Notes: a model not told the origin generated them from the sequence alone. Positions 1 to 8,324 are shown, counted from the first letter of the stretch. The stretch: 64,000 bases of DNA from Thermophilibacter provencensis (GCF_900128445.1 NZ_LT671417.1:1536769-1600768), one strand, 5' to 3'. A program made the numbers and translations.

Positions 1-158
1 TGGCGTACGTGCCCAACCGCCGCCAGCTCGTGGAGGACCTCTGCGAGCTCGTCCGCCCCGGCGACCTGCTCGTCACCCAGGGCGCGGGCGACGTCACCAC
101 GCTCGGCCCCGCCTTCATCGAGGCCATGCGCGAGCGAGAGGGCGGTCGCGCCTCGTGA
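1..158 (+). CDS. murC: MurC, UDP-N-acetylmuramate-L-alanine ligase (C-terminal end only)
   Basis: This is the last 51 codons of a gene that enters from the left edge; the reading frame starts at base 3 and stops at 156-158. The visible end reads as the Rossmann-like C-terminal domain of a Mur ligase, including the segment GDLLVTQGAGDVTTLGP, which fits MurC (family knowledge: a GAGD/GAGDI segment is usual there). MurC adds L-alanine to UDP-MurNAc in the cytoplasm. The stop overlaps the GTG start of murB by four bases (GTGA), so the two are translationally coupled. MurC is favoured over other Mur ligases because murB and ftsQ follow directly. Confidence 0.85.
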   Translation, partial: AYVPNRRQLVEDLCELVRPGDLLVTQGAGDVTTLGPAFIEAMREREGGRAS

Positions 159-1069
159 GCGTCTTCAACGCGTACATGACCCTCTCGGGCGCGATCGACG
201 CCGACGTCCTGCGCGACGAGCGCCTCTCGCGCCACACCACCTATCGCATCGGCGGGCCGGCGGCGCTGTTCGTCGCCGCGCACAGCTACGCCGCCCTCGC
301 GCGGACGGTGGCGGTCCTCGCCGCCGAGCACGTCGACTGGGTCATCATCGGGAAGGGCTCCAACCTGCTCGTGTCCGACCGGGGCTACGACGGCTGCGTC
401 ATCACGCTCGACGACGAGTTCTCCCGCATCGCCATCGGTGACGACGGCTCCGTCACCGTGGGTGCCGGAGCGGCGCTCTCCAAGGTGGTCAACGAGGCCC
501 TCAAGGCGGGCCTCTCCGGCCTCGAGTTCTGCGTGGGCATCCCCGGCACCGCGGGCGGCGCCATCTCCATGGACGCCGGGACGCGCCACGAGTGGATCGG
601 GCGGCGCGTCCGCGACCTCGTGGTCCTGCGCCCGGGGGAGGGCCTGCACCGCTACCAGGGGTCCGACGTCGAGTGGGGCTACCGCTCGACCTCGATCCCC
701 ACCTCCGAGATCATCCTCGAGGCGACGCTCGCGCTCGAGCCCGGCTCGCGCGCCGAGATCACCGCCGACATGGAGGAGCGCCTGCGCCGCCGTCGCGAGG
801 CCCAGCCGCTCGGCGCCCCGAGCTGCGGCTCGGTCTTCCGAAACCCGCCCGAGCGCTCGGCGGGCATCCTCGTTGAGTCGTGCGGCCTCAAGGGGGCCTC
901 CTGCGGTGGCGCGCAGATCTCGCCCGAGCACGCCAACTTCATCGTGAACCGCGGGGGCGCCACGGCGGCCGACGTCATCGCGCTCATCGGCCGCGCGCAC
1001 GACGAGGTGCTCGCCCGCTATGGGGTGGACCTCGCGTGCGAGGTCAAGCTCCTCGGCTTCGGGGCATAA
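155..1069 (+). CDS. murB: MurB, UDP-N-acetylenolpyruvoylglucosamine reductase
   Basis: A 304-residue FAD enzyme that reduces the enolpyruvyl group of UDP-GlcNAc-enolpyruvate to UDP-MurNAc with NADPH. Visible family motifs are RHTTYRIGGPA near the N-terminus, GKGSNLLVSDRGY (FAD-binding), GLEFCVGIPGTAGGAI, the active-site segment CGSVFRNP, which contains the proton-donating serine, and a C-terminal EVKLLG with the conserved glutamate. Length is normal for the family. The GTG at 155 is chosen because it overlaps the murC stop; it has no separate ribosome site and probably relies on coupling. The last 14 bases, including the stop, form the left arm of a perfect 49-bp inverted repeat, so the 3' end of the gene is duplicated in inverse orientation just downstream. 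Confidence 0.95.
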   Translation: MSVFNAYMTLSGAIDADVLRDERLSRHTTYRIGGPAALFVAAHSYAALARTVAVLAAEHVDWVIIGKGSNLLVSDRGYDGCVITLDDEFSRIAIGDDGSVTVGAGAALSKVVNEALKAGLSGLEFCVGIPGTAGGAISMDAGTRHEWIGRRVRDLVVLRPGEGLHRYQGSDVEWGYRSTSIPTSEIILEATLALEPGSRAEITADMEERLRRRREAQPLGAPSCGSVFRNPPERSAGILVESCGLKGASCGGAQISPEHANFIVNRGGATAADVIALIGRAHDEVLARYGVDLACEVKLLGFGA

Positions 1070-1196
1070 GGGCGAAGATGGCAAGGAACCCCGGCATGCG
1101 GCCGACGCCGCGTCAGAAGTCCCCCCTCTCGTCGTCCTCCCCCCGCGCGGCCGCATGCCGGGGTTCCTTGCCATCTTCGCCCTTATGCCCCGAAGC
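1056..1196. repeat. Perfect 49-bp inverted repeat duplicating the murB 3' end
   Basis: Bases 1056-1104 and 1148-1196 are exact reverse complements (49 of 49 by eye), separated by a 43-base loop rich in C and T. The left arm contains the last murB codons and its stop. The right arm is therefore an inverted copy of coding sequence and not an ordinary terminator. Transcribed, it would form a very stable hairpin between murB and ftsQ and could separate their expression. There is no T-run after the right arm. The rest of the gap to ftsQ (1197-1294) is C-rich and shows no gene. Confidence 0.93.
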
Positions 1197-1294
1197 GGGC
1201 CAGAGTTTATTAGGAGACCCCCCCCAAGGCGTCCCGGAGGGAGGCGTCCCCCGCGGGCTCCCCCCGCCCCGCCTTCCTCGACCGCGCCGTCGCC

Positions 1295-2371
1295 ATGACG
1301 CGCCAGGCAGGCTCGGGCTCGCCAAGCGCGGCGTCCGGGCGCGAGCGGCGCCAGCGCCACCAGCGCGGGCAGGCCCTGCGCGTCGTTCTCATGGTCGCGG
1401 GCGGCCTCGTCGCGCTCGCCCTCGTGGGCCTCGTCGCGCTCTTCATCCTCAGGGACTCCCCGGTCTTCCTCATCGAGTCGGTCGAGGCCGAGCCGACCGA
1501 GCACGTCACCCAGACCGACATCCAGAACCTCGTCAGCGTCCCCGTGGGCTCGACCCTGCTCAACGTCGACACCGACGCCGTGGAGGCCGCCCTCAAGAAG
1601 GACCCCTGGGTCGCCGACGTGACCTTCGAGCGGGTCTTCCCCCACACCCTGCGGATCGAGATCGTCGAGCAGCAGGTCGAGGCGCTCGTGGTCATGAACA
1701 CCGGCTCGATCGCCTGGTACCTCGGCGACGCTGACATCTGGATCCAGCCCACCAAGATCGAGGCCTCCGAGGGCCAGTCCGTGAACGACGCGGCGCTCGC
1801 GCAGGCGCTCGCCGACGGCTGCCTGCTCATCACCGACGTCCCGGCGACGGTCTCCCCGGTCGCGGGCTCCGTCGCCACCGACGAGGTCCTCGACGCGGTC
1901 GCGGCCTTCAGGCGGGGCTTCTCGGAGGAGTTCCTCTCCCAGGTGGTGAGCTTCTCGGCCGCCTCGACGGACAGCATCACCTGCACCCTCAGGAACGGCG
2001 TCGAGATCTTGCTGGGGTCGCCGACCGACATCGCGGCGAAGGAGACCGTCATCACCCAGACGCTCGAGCAGCACCCCGGCGCGGTCACCTACATCAACGT
2101 CCGCGTGGTCACGGACCCCGCCGTGAGGCCGACCGTGCGCCTCGTGGACTCCGAGAACGTCGAGGCGGGCGACGGCGTCTCCGCGTCGGGCGCCGACGAG
2201 GGGCAGGCCGCGACCGACTCCTCGCAGGGGTCGAGCGACGCCTCGCAGGGAGACGCCTCGCAGGGGGCGGACTCGGGCGGGGAGGGGTCCCAGGGCGCGG
2301 GCGACGGCTCCTCGGACGGCGGCGGGGACGCCGAGGGTTCCGCCGACGCGACGGCCGAGGGCGACGCCTGA
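1295..2371 (+). CDS. ftsQ: FtsQ/DivIB-type division protein
   Basis: A 358-residue single-pass membrane protein of the divisome. It has a basic cytoplasmic tail (residues 1-30), one transmembrane helix around residues 31-52 (VVLMVAGGLVALALVG...), then a POTRA domain beginning FLIESVEAEPTEHVTQTDI with the typical DPWVADVTFERVFPHTL segment, followed by the FtsQ beta domain. The last 80 residues are a Ser/Gly/Asp/Gln-rich, probably disordered extracytoplasmic tail, longer than usual. FtsQ links early and late divisome parts through FtsB/FtsL. Position after murB and before ftsZ is the actinobacterial order. The ATG at 1295 lacks a clear Shine-Dalgarno sequence, so the exact start is uncertain. 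Confidence 0.9.
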   Translation: MTRQAGSGSPSAASGRERRQRHQRGQALRVVLMVAGGLVALALVGLVALFILRDSPVFLIESVEAEPTEHVTQTDIQNLVSVPVGSTLLNVDTDAVEAALKKDPWVADVTFERVFPHTLRIEIVEQQVEALVVMNTGSIAWYLGDADIWIQPTKIEASEGQSVNDAALAQALADGCLLITDVPATVSPVAGSVATDEVLDAVAAFRRGFSEEFLSQVVSFSAASTDSITCTLRNGVEILLGSPTDIAAKETVITQTLEQHPGAVTYINVRVVTDPAVRPTVRLVDSENVEAGDGVSASGADEGQAATDSSQGSSDASQGDASQGADSGGEGSQGAGDGSSDGGGDAEGSADATAEGDA

Positions 2372-2598
2372 CCCTTCGCTGAAAAGTCTCAAGGGTGAGC
2401 GGCGGGCCCGCTACCTGCGAACTCCATGATTTCACCAAACTGTTTGACGCGAGACCCTCAAGTGTGTCAATATACGTCGCTTTCGCTAAAGCGTCGACGT
2501 TAACCTGAGCTTTAGGGTTTCTGCCAGCGCCGAGGCGACCGGCAGGAAGAAAAATCGAAAGCAGAACGCAGCACGAAAGGCCCTTCGAGGAGGACACG
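2372..2598 (+). promoter_or_regulatory. ftsZ leader and likely promoter region
   Basis: This 227-base gap is clearly richer in A+T than its surroundings, as expected for the separate ftsZ promoter commonly found in actinobacteria. A TTGACG hexamer at 2444-2449 and a TATACG at 2471-2476 could be promoter parts, but the spacing of 21 is poor, so no exact promoter is claimed. A small hairpin (CGCTTTCGCTAAAGCG, near 2479-2494) follows. The ribosome site GAGGAGG lies just before the ftsZ ATG. Confidence 0.4.
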
Positions 2599-3726
2599 AT
2601 GATCAAGGACACCGACACCCTCAACAACTACCTCGCCGTGATCAAGGTCGTGGGCGTGGGCGGCGGCGGTACCAACGCCGTGAACCGCATGATCGAGGAG
2701 GGCATTCGCGGTGTCGAGTTCGTCGCCGTGAACACCGACGCGCAGGCGCTCGCCATCTCCGACGCCGACATCAAGGTCCACATTGGCACCGACATCACCA
2801 AGGGCCTCGGCGCCGGCGCCAACCCCGAGGTCGGCAAGGAGGCGGCCGAGGACTCCCGCGACGAGATCAAAGCCGCGCTCGCCGGCTCCGACATGGTCTT
2901 CATCACCGCCGGAGAGGGCGGCGGCACCGGCACGGGCGCGGCGCCCGTCGTGGCCGACATCGCCAAGAACGACGTGGGCGCGCTCACGGTCGGCGTCGTC
3001 ACCAAGCCCTTCACCTTCGAGGGCCGCAAGCGCTACAACTCCGCCGTCGAGGGCATCCGCAACCTCTCCGAGAACGTCGACACGCTCATCGTGATCCCCA
3101 ACGACCGCCTGCTCGACCTCTCCGAGAAGAAGACCACTATGCTCGAGGCCTTCCGCATGGCCGACGACGTCCTGTGCCAGGGCACCCAGGGCATCACCGA
3201 CCTCATCACGGTCCCCGGCCTCATCAACCTCGACTTCGCGGACGTCTGCACCATCATGAGGGGCTCCGGCACCGCCATGATGGGCATCGGCACCGCCTCC
3301 GGCGACAATCGCGCCACCGACGCGGCCGAGGAGGCCATCTCCAGCCGCCTGCTCGAGAGCTCCATCGACGGCGCTACGCGCGTCCTTCTCTCCATCGCCG
3401 GCAACAAGGACCTCGGCATCCAGGAGATCAACGACGCCGCCGACCTCGTCGCCAAGAACGTCGACCCGGAGGCCACGATCATCTTCGGCACCGTCGTCGA
3501 CGAGTCCCTCGGGGACCAGGTGCGCGTGACCGTCATCGCCACGGGCTTCAGCGACTCCAACGTCCAGCAGACCCTCCCCACGATGACCGTCTCCCGCCCG
3601 TCCTCGCGCGAGCGCCAGGCCGCCCCGGCCCCCGCTCCCGCGCCGGCGAGCCGCCCGTCGTCCTCCTCGTCCAACAACGACAAGGAGTTCGACATCCCCG
3701 ACTTCCTGAAGCGCAGCCGCATCTAG
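2599..3726 (+). CDS. ftsZ: FtsZ, cell division GTPase
   Basis: A 375-residue tubulin-like GTPase that polymerises into the Z-ring. The glycine-rich loop [15 protein letters not shown] is at residues 17-31 and the tubulin signature GGGTGTG at 107-113. The T7-loop region follows in the normal place. After a short Pro/Ala linker the protein ends in the conserved tail peptide [11 protein letters not shown], the docking site for SepF in actinobacteria; sepF lies in the same cluster. No ftsA is present, which agrees with SepF being the membrane tether. Start ATG at 2599 follows GAGGAGGACACG. Confidence 0.98.
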   Translation: MIKDTDTLNNYLAVIKVVGVGGGGTNAVNRMIEEGIRGVEFVAVNTDAQALAISDADIKVHIGTDITKGLGAGANPEVGKEAAEDSRDEIKAALAGSDMVFITAGEGGGTGTGAAPVVADIAKNDVGALTVGVVTKPFTFEGRKRYNSAVEGIRNLSENVDTLIVIPNDRLLDLSEKKTTMLEAFRMADDVLCQGTQGITDLITVPGLINLDFADVCTIMRGSGTAMMGIGTASGDNRATDAAEEAISSRLLESSIDGATRVLLSIAGNKDLGIQEINDAADLVAKNVDPEATIIFGTVVDESLGDQVRVTVIATGFSDSNVQQTLPTMTVSRPSSRERQAAPAPAPAPASRPSSSSSNNDKEFDIPDFLKRSRI

Positions 3727-3728
3727 CG

Positions 3729-4577
3729 ATGCCCTCCCTCGAGAGACATCGCTCGGGCGACGTGACCCTGCTGACCGACCCGTCGGTCCCGGGCAGGGTC
3801 ACGTTCGCGTTCACCGAGCGCGCGGGCGGGGTCTCGGAGCCCCCGTACGCCTCGCTCAACCTCGGCGACCGCTGCGGTGACGACCCCGCGCGCGTGGCGG
3901 AGAACCGCCGCCGCGCGCTTGCCGCGCTCGGCGCCGAGGACCTGCTCGAGAGGCTCGTGTGCCCGCATCAGGTGCACGGGGACCGCGTGGTGACGGTGCG
4001 CTCCGCCGAGCCCGCGGCGCTCGAGGCCGCCCGCGCCGAGGCGCTCTCCGGCGCCGACGCCGTGGTGTGCGTCGCCGACGAGGTGCCGGTCCTCATGTGC
4101 TTCGCCGACTGCGTGCCCGTGGTGCTCGTCGCGCCGGGCGGCTTCGCCGTCGTCCACTCGGGCTGGCGCGGCACGCTCGCGCGCGTTGCCGCCAGGGCGG
4201 CGCGCGAGCTCGTCGAGGCGGCGGGCTGCGGCGCGGGCGAGCTTCTCGCCTACGTGGGGCCGCACATCGGGGCGGGGGACTACGAGGTCTCCGAGGAGCT
4301 CCTCGGGACCTTCGCGGGCGAGTTCGGCGAGGGGGTCGCCCGCGCGCCGCGAAACCTCGACCTCGCCTTCGCCGTGACCTCCGCGCTCGCCGACGCGGGC
4401 GTGGCGGCGGATAGGGTGGCCGTGTGCGACGCATCGACGGCGCGCGCGACCGACCGGTTCTTCTCGTATCGCGCCGAGGGCGGCGCCTGCGGCCGGCATG
4501 CCGCCGTCGCCCTCATGGGGAGGCGCCCCGCAGGCTGGCCTGCCGCGGGCGCCATGGAAGAGGGGTGGTGCAGATGA
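3729..4577 (+). CDS. pgeF: PgeF/YlmD-family multicopper-like protein (purine nucleoside-acting)
   Basis: A 282-residue member of the YfiH/YlmD/PgeF family (older name polyphenol oxidase, laccase domain). Metal-binding motifs visible are PHQVHGDRV, CFADCVPVVLV followed by VVHSGWRGT, and the C-terminal CDASTARATDRFFSYRAEGG...GRHAAV. Characterised relatives process purine nucleosides, and E. coli PgeF hydrolyses muropeptide errors; which applies here is not known. The ATG at 3729 is two bases after the ftsZ stop. Its stop overlaps the next start (ATGA at 4574-4577), so it is coupled to yggS. The ftsZ-ylmD-yggS-sepF order is standard in Gram-positive bacteria. Confidence 0.92.
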   Translation: MPSLERHRSGDVTLLTDPSVPGRVTFAFTERAGGVSEPPYASLNLGDRCGDDPARVAENRRRALAALGAEDLLERLVCPHQVHGDRVVTVRSAEPAALEAARAEALSGADAVVCVADEVPVLMCFADCVPVVLVAPGGFAVVHSGWRGTLARVAARAARELVEAAGCGAGELLAYVGPHIGAGDYEVSEELLGTFAGEFGEGVARAPRNLDLAFAVTSALADAGVAADRVAVCDASTARATDRFFSYRAEGGACGRHAAVALMGRRPAGWPAAGAMEEGWCR

Positions 4578-5305
4578 GCGAGCGCGACGAGTCATACGCC
4601 CGCTTCCTTGAGACGCGCCGCCGGGAGATCTGCGACATGATCGGCGCCGCGGCCGCCCGCGCGGGACGCGACGCCGCGGGGGTCTCCGCGATCGCGGTCT
4701 CCAAGACGGTCGGCTTCGACGAGGTCCTTCTCGCCCGCCGCGCCGGGTGGGACGCCTTCGGCGAGAACCGTCCCCAGGAGCTCGTCCGCAAGCTCGAGGC
4801 GGCCGCGGCGTCGCCCGAGATGGCGGGCGCGCGCTTCGACATGATCGGCAACCTGCAGAAGAACAAGATCAACCAGGTGATCGGGCGCGTCGCGCTGATC
4901 CACTCGATCTCGTCGGCCCACCTCGCCGAGGCGGTGTCCACGCGCTGCGAGGCGCGCGGGATCGTGGCCGACGTCCTGCTCGAGGCCAACGTGTCGGGGG
5001 AGGCCTCGAAGTCGGGCTTCTCCCCGGACGAGCTGCGCGCCGCCGCCGAGGGCGTGGTGGCGCTCCCCGGGATTCGCGTCCTGGGGCTCATGACGATGGC
5101 CCCCGCGGGCGACGCCGACGCGGCGCGCCGGACGTTCTCGGGCCTGCGCGAGCTCGCCTCCGAGCTGCGCGACCGCACGGGGCTCCCCCTGCCGGAGCTC
5201 TCCTGCGGCATGAGCGACGACTTCGAGATCGCGGTGGAGGAGGGCTCGACCCTCGTCCGCCTCGGCAGGTGCGTGTTCGACCAGGGCTATGCCCTGAGAG
5301 ACTAG
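4574..5305 (+). CDS. yggS: YggS/YlmE, PLP homeostasis protein
   Basis: A 243-residue single-domain, alanine-racemase-fold protein that binds pyridoxal phosphate and helps balance vitamin B6 and amino-acid pools; it has no known catalysis. Motifs seen are AVSKTVGF with the PLP lysine, FGENRPQEL, MIGNLQKNKI, EANVSGEASKSGF, LGLMTMAP and the phosphate-binding C-terminal segment LSCGMSDDFEIAVEEGSTLVRLG. The ATG at 4574 overlaps the pgeF stop. A GGCGAGAAG motif (reverse orientation) lies at 4727-4735, where it encodes Leu-Leu-Ala. Confidence 0.95.
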   Translation: MSERDESYARFLETRRREICDMIGAAAARAGRDAAGVSAIAVSKTVGFDEVLLARRAGWDAFGENRPQELVRKLEAAAASPEMAGARFDMIGNLQKNKINQVIGRVALIHSISSAHLAEAVSTRCEARGIVADVLLEANVSGEASKSGFSPDELRAAAEGVVALPGIRVLGLMTMAPAGDADAARRTFSGLRELASELRDRTGLPLPELSCGMSDDFEIAVEEGSTLVRLGRCVFDQGYALRD

Positions 5306-5353
5306 CTGGGCCGCGCGCCGGTGCGCCGGCGCGTCGCATGGAAGGAGAAGAAC

Positions 5354-6031
5354 ATGGGCTTCCTCGACTCGATCAGGGACCGTCTGCGTGGCGGCTCGGA
5401 TGACGACTACTACGAGGACGACTACTACGACGAGGGCTACGAGGACGACGGCTACTCCGGTGCCCAGGAGCCCCGCCGCCGCGACGTGGGGTCGAGCCCG
5501 CGCCTGCTCGGCAACACGCCGCGCCCCGAGGCGGAGAGCGTCTCGGTCTACACGCGCTCCGGCCGCCCCGTGAGCGCCGAGCGCCCGGCGAGCGCGGCGT
5601 CGCGGCCCGCTCCGAGCACCTATGCGGCTCCGTCGCCCGTCGAGCCGTCCTATCAGCCGAGCTACCACTCGGACGCCACCTCGGTGATGCGCCCGACCTC
5701 CTCGGCGACGCCCGGCGACGTGGGGCTCAAGCCGGTCTCGCGCGTCAGCTCGGGCAAGCTGCCCCCCTACGTCCTCAAGCCGGTCTCCTACGACGACGTC
5801 CAGACGGTCGTGCGCCGCGTGCGCACCAACCAGCCGGTCGTCATCGTGTTCCGCAACACGAACATCGAGACCGCCAAGCGCATCCTCGACTTCTGCTTCG
5901 GCCTCTCCTTCGGCCTCGGCGGCGAGGTCCGCGAACTCGGCGACCGCGTCTTCGTCGTGCTGCCGGCCGACGTCGACCTCTCGCAGTCGGACCTCGACAA
6001 GCTGGTCGCCGACGGCGACCTCGTTCGGTAG
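5354..6031 (+). CDS. sepF: SepF, FtsZ membrane-anchor protein
   Basis: A 225-residue SepF. The first residues MGFLDSIRDRLRG form the short amphipathic helix that binds the membrane. An acidic, tyrosine-rich stretch (residues 15-35) and a long Pro/Ser/Ala linker follow. The SepF domain occupies the last 85 residues (KPVSYDDVQTVVRRVRTNQP onward). SepF binds the FtsZ tail and bends membranes at the septum; without ftsA it is probably the essential tether. The ATG at 5354 is preferred over an upstream frame extension because GAAGGAG precedes it and the protein then begins with the amphipathic helix. Confidence 0.95.
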   Translation: MGFLDSIRDRLRGGSDDDYYEDDYYDEGYEDDGYSGAQEPRRRDVGSSPRLLGNTPRPEAESVSVYTRSGRPVSAERPASAASRPAPSTYAAPSPVEPSYQPSYHSDATSVMRPTSSATPGDVGLKPVSRVSSGKLPPYVLKPVSYDDVQTVVRRVRTNQPVVIVFRNTNIETAKRILDFCFGLSFGLGGEVRELGDRVFVVLPADVDLSQSDLDKLVADGDLVR

Positions 6032-6041
6032 GGGAGGCGCC

Positions 6042-6854
6042 ATGGGCAAGCTGGGCGTGACCGTCGGCATCGTCGGCGGCGGGTCCATGGGCGGCGCCAT
6101 CGCCCGGGGCCTCGTGGAGTCGGGGAAGCTCGACGCCTCCGCCGTGCGCGTGGCGGATAGCGACCCGGCCCGCGTCGAGGAGCTCGCCTCCTGCGGGATC
6201 GCGGGGTGCGCGGACGCCTCCGACCTGCTCTCGAGCGGTCCCGACGTCGTCATACTCGCAGTGAAGCCGCAGGTCATCGGCGACGTCATGGCCGACATCG
6301 CCGAGGCTGCCGCGGACAGGCTCGTCATCTCGATCGCCGCCGGGGTGGGCACCGCCGCCATCGCCGCGGCGCTCCCCGGCTCGAGGGTGGTGCGCGTGAT
6401 GCCCAACCTCCCCGTCCAGGTCCGCTCCGGGGCCACGACGGTGTGCGCCGGGCCGCGCGCCACGGCGGACGACGTCGAGCTCGCCCGCGAGCTCTTCTCG
6501 GCGCTCGGCACCGCGTGCGTCGTGCGCGAGGACCAGCTCGATGCCGCCGGGGCGGTGGTGGGAACCGCGCCCGCGTTCTTCTCGCTCTTCGTCGACGCGC
6601 TCACCCGAGCCGGCGTGAGGACGGGCCTCCCCGCTGCGGCATGCCGCGAGCTCCTCGAGACCACGATGCGCGGCTGCGCGGAGCAGCTCCTCTCCGAGGG
6701 GGTTCACCCGCGCGCGTACATGGAGCGGGTGACCTCGCCGGGGGGCACCACCGCCGCCGCGCTGCGAGAGCTCGAGCCGCTGCTCGTGGAGGGGTCGGAG
6801 GAGGCCGTCGACGCGGCGCTCGCGCGGACGCGAGAGCTTGCGGGAGACCGATAG
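6042..6854 (+). CDS. proC: ProC, pyrroline-5-carboxylate reductase
   Basis: A 270-residue NAD(P)H-dependent enzyme making L-proline from pyrroline-5-carboxylate. The Rossmann motif VGIVGGGSMGGAIARGL is at residues 6-22. VILAVKPQVI, SIAAGVGTAAI, RVMPNLPVQVRSGAT and the C-terminal dimerisation/active-site segment SPGGTTAAALRELE are all present. Start ATG at 6042 follows GGGGAGGCGCC. It sits ten bases after sepF, in the place where many Gram-positive division clusters carry proC, so its location is conserved rather than functionally linked to division. Confidence 0.95.
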   Translation: MGKLGVTVGIVGGGSMGGAIARGLVESGKLDASAVRVADSDPARVEELASCGIAGCADASDLLSSGPDVVILAVKPQVIGDVMADIAEAAADRLVISIAAGVGTAAIAAALPGSRVVRVMPNLPVQVRSGATTVCAGPRATADDVELARELFSALGTACVVREDQLDAAGAVVGTAPAFFSLFVDALTRAGVRTGLPAAACRELLETTMRGCAEQLLSEGVHPRAYMERVTSPGGTTAAALRELEPLLVEGSEEAVDAALARTRELAGDR

Positions 6855-6912
6855 GAACGGCCGATTGCGGGTACCATCACGAGAGTGACGTCTCGGATCC
6901 GAAAGGCAGGGA

Positions 6913-7182
6913 ATGGGGCTCTACAGCATCGCGGTTCTTCTTCAACGGCTGATTGACATCTACGGCTGGGTCATCGTGATCTGGTGCATTCTGTCGTGGG
7001 TGCCGCGCACGGGATCGGGGCTCTTCGAGGACATTCGCGGTGCCCTCGGCATGCTCGTCGAGCCCTACCTCGGCCTCTTCCGTCGGTTCATACCGCCGGT
7101 CATGGGGGTCGACTTCTCTCCGATTGTGGCGATATTGGCACTCAGCCTCATCGAGAGGCTGCTCTTCGCCATCATTTTGTAG
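6913..7182 (+). CDS. YggT-family small membrane protein
   Basis: An 89-residue protein with two hydrophobic helices (about residues 5-25 and 66-86) joined by a loop containing LGLFRRFIPPVMGVDFSPIVA, the typical YggT signature. The family is linked to osmotic tolerance and to cell division or plastid division (YlmG/CCB3 relatives); its molecular role is unsettled. It lies between sepF/proC and divIVA as in many Firmicutes and Actinobacteria. ATG at 6913 follows AAAGGCAGGGA. Confidence 0.88.
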   Translation: MGLYSIAVLLQRLIDIYGWVIVIWCILSWVPRTGSGLFEDIRGALGMLVEPYLGLFRRFIPPVMGVDFSPIVAILALSLIERLLFAIIL

Positions 7183-7240
7183 ACTGGTACGGTACGGACA
7201 CGCGGGACAGCCCGCGTCCTGCGAAGCGAAAGGGAACAAG

Positions 7241-7906
7241 ATGGCAATCACACCAGCAGACATCGAGCAGCAGACCTTCTCTCCCTCCAAGCACGGATAT
7301 GACACCGAGGAGGTCGACGCCTTCCTCGAGCAGCTCTCCGCCGAGGTCGACGCGATGCTCCAGAAGATCGCCGACCTCAAGGGCCGCCTGACCTCCACCG
7401 AGCAGCAGCTCTCCGCCGCGCAGGCGCAGATCGCGAGCATGGAGGAGCACGGCTCCGCCACCGTTGCCGCCCCCGTGGTCGCCGCGCCCGCAGATGCCAT
7501 CACCGCCTCCGAGCGCCAGATCTCCCAGGTGCTCATCGTGGCGCAGCAGTCCGCTGACAAGCTCGTCGCCGACGCCCGCGACAACGCGGAGAAGATCCGC
7601 AACGACGCCGACGCCAAGGCCCGCGAGGTCATCCGCCAGGCGCTCGCCGAGAAGCAGAACGAGCTCGACGAGATCGACCGCCTCAAGGCCTCCCGCGAGG
7701 AGTTCCGCTCCGAGTACAAGAAGCTCCTCCAGCACTTCATGGACGACGCCGAGGCCGTCTTCCCGGCCCAGGTCGCGCTCTCGAGCGCGCCGAACGGCTC
7801 CGCCGGCACCACCCACGCCGACGTCGCCGCGCCGGCCCGCGTCGCCGCGCCCGTGGCCCCCTCGACCCCGGCAGTGAGCCTCGCCGACTTCGGCGACCTC
7901 GACTAG
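7241..7906 (+). CDS. divIVA: DivIVA-family polar/septal coiled-coil protein
   Basis: A 221-residue DivIVA. The N-terminal membrane-binding domain ITPADIEQQTFSPSKHGYD followed by EEVDAFL is characteristic, then two coiled-coil stretches (about residues 35-70 and 95-165) separated by an Ala/Val/Pro-rich hinge, and an Ala/Pro-rich tail. DivIVA marks curved membrane at septa and poles and recruits cell-wall synthesis. ATG at 7241 follows AAAGGGAACAAG; the frame upstream of it is open but lacks a ribosome site. It is the last gene of the cluster and is followed at once by a strong hairpin. Confidence 0.94.
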   Translation: MAITPADIEQQTFSPSKHGYDTEEVDAFLEQLSAEVDAMLQKIADLKGRLTSTEQQLSAAQAQIASMEEHGSATVAAPVVAAPADAITASERQISQVLIVAQQSADKLVADARDNAEKIRNDADAKAREVIRQALAEKQNELDEIDRLKASREEFRSEYKKLLQHFMDDAEAVFPAQVALSSAPNGSAGTTHADVAAPARVAAPVAPSTPAVSLADFGDLD

Positions 7907-7928
7907 GCCCTCGTCCCATAGCCTTCTC

Positions 7929-7960
7929 GCGGCCCCGCGCCCCTCTGGGTGCGGGGCCGC
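7929..7960 (+). terminator. Hairpin after divIVA
   Basis: GCGGCCCCGC at 7929-7938 pairs perfectly with GCGGGGCCGC at 7951-7960 across a 12-base loop, 22 bases after the divIVA stop. Only a short T-poor tail follows (TTCGTCTC), so termination efficiency is uncertain. Confidence 0.7.
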
Positions 7961-7990
7961 TTCGTCTCCGCGCCGTATCGGCGTTGCGGC

Positions 7991-8324
7991 GAGCATGCCT
8001 GGGCGCACGGATTTCGCCCTCTGCGGGACGGAACCGTGCGCCCTGGCATGCTCAGCCGACACGTGCGCCCAGGCATGCTCGCGAGGTCCCGCGCGCCCTT
8101 CTCGCCTCCCGTCTCTGGTGCCGAGCATGCCCTCATGCACAGATTGCCTCACGACCCGCATAGCGAGAAGAACGTGTGCCGCGGCATGCTCGCTCCTCCT
8201 GCCCGCCGTCCACCGCTCGCCGGATGACCCTGGCGAGGATGCCATCCTGCACGGTTTCGTCGAGCATGCCCCGGCGCACGGTTCCGGTCCTCGGAGGCCC
8301 AAATCCGTGCGCCGGGGCATGCTC
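7991..8324. repeat. Cluster 1 of the GCATGC palindromic repeat
   Basis: Most of the 533-base gap between divIVA and the next gene is this repeat; no gene is seen in it. Two full units are present: 7991-8010 with 8034-8053, and 8262-8281 with 8305-8324. Each has a left arm of the form GAGCATGCCNNNGCGCACGG, a 23-base loop and the complementary right arm. Orphan or decayed arms are at 8061-8080, 8123-8142 with 8173-8191, and 8235-8254. A CTTCTCGCC motif sits at 8098-8106. Bases 8325-8439 are the GC-rich leader of the next gene. Confidence 0.9.

Noticed and set aside
3174-3728. Upstream extension of the PgeF frame into ftsZ
   Set aside because: The frame is open only because of high G+C; the ATG at 3729 directly after the ftsZ stop gives the normal family N-terminus.
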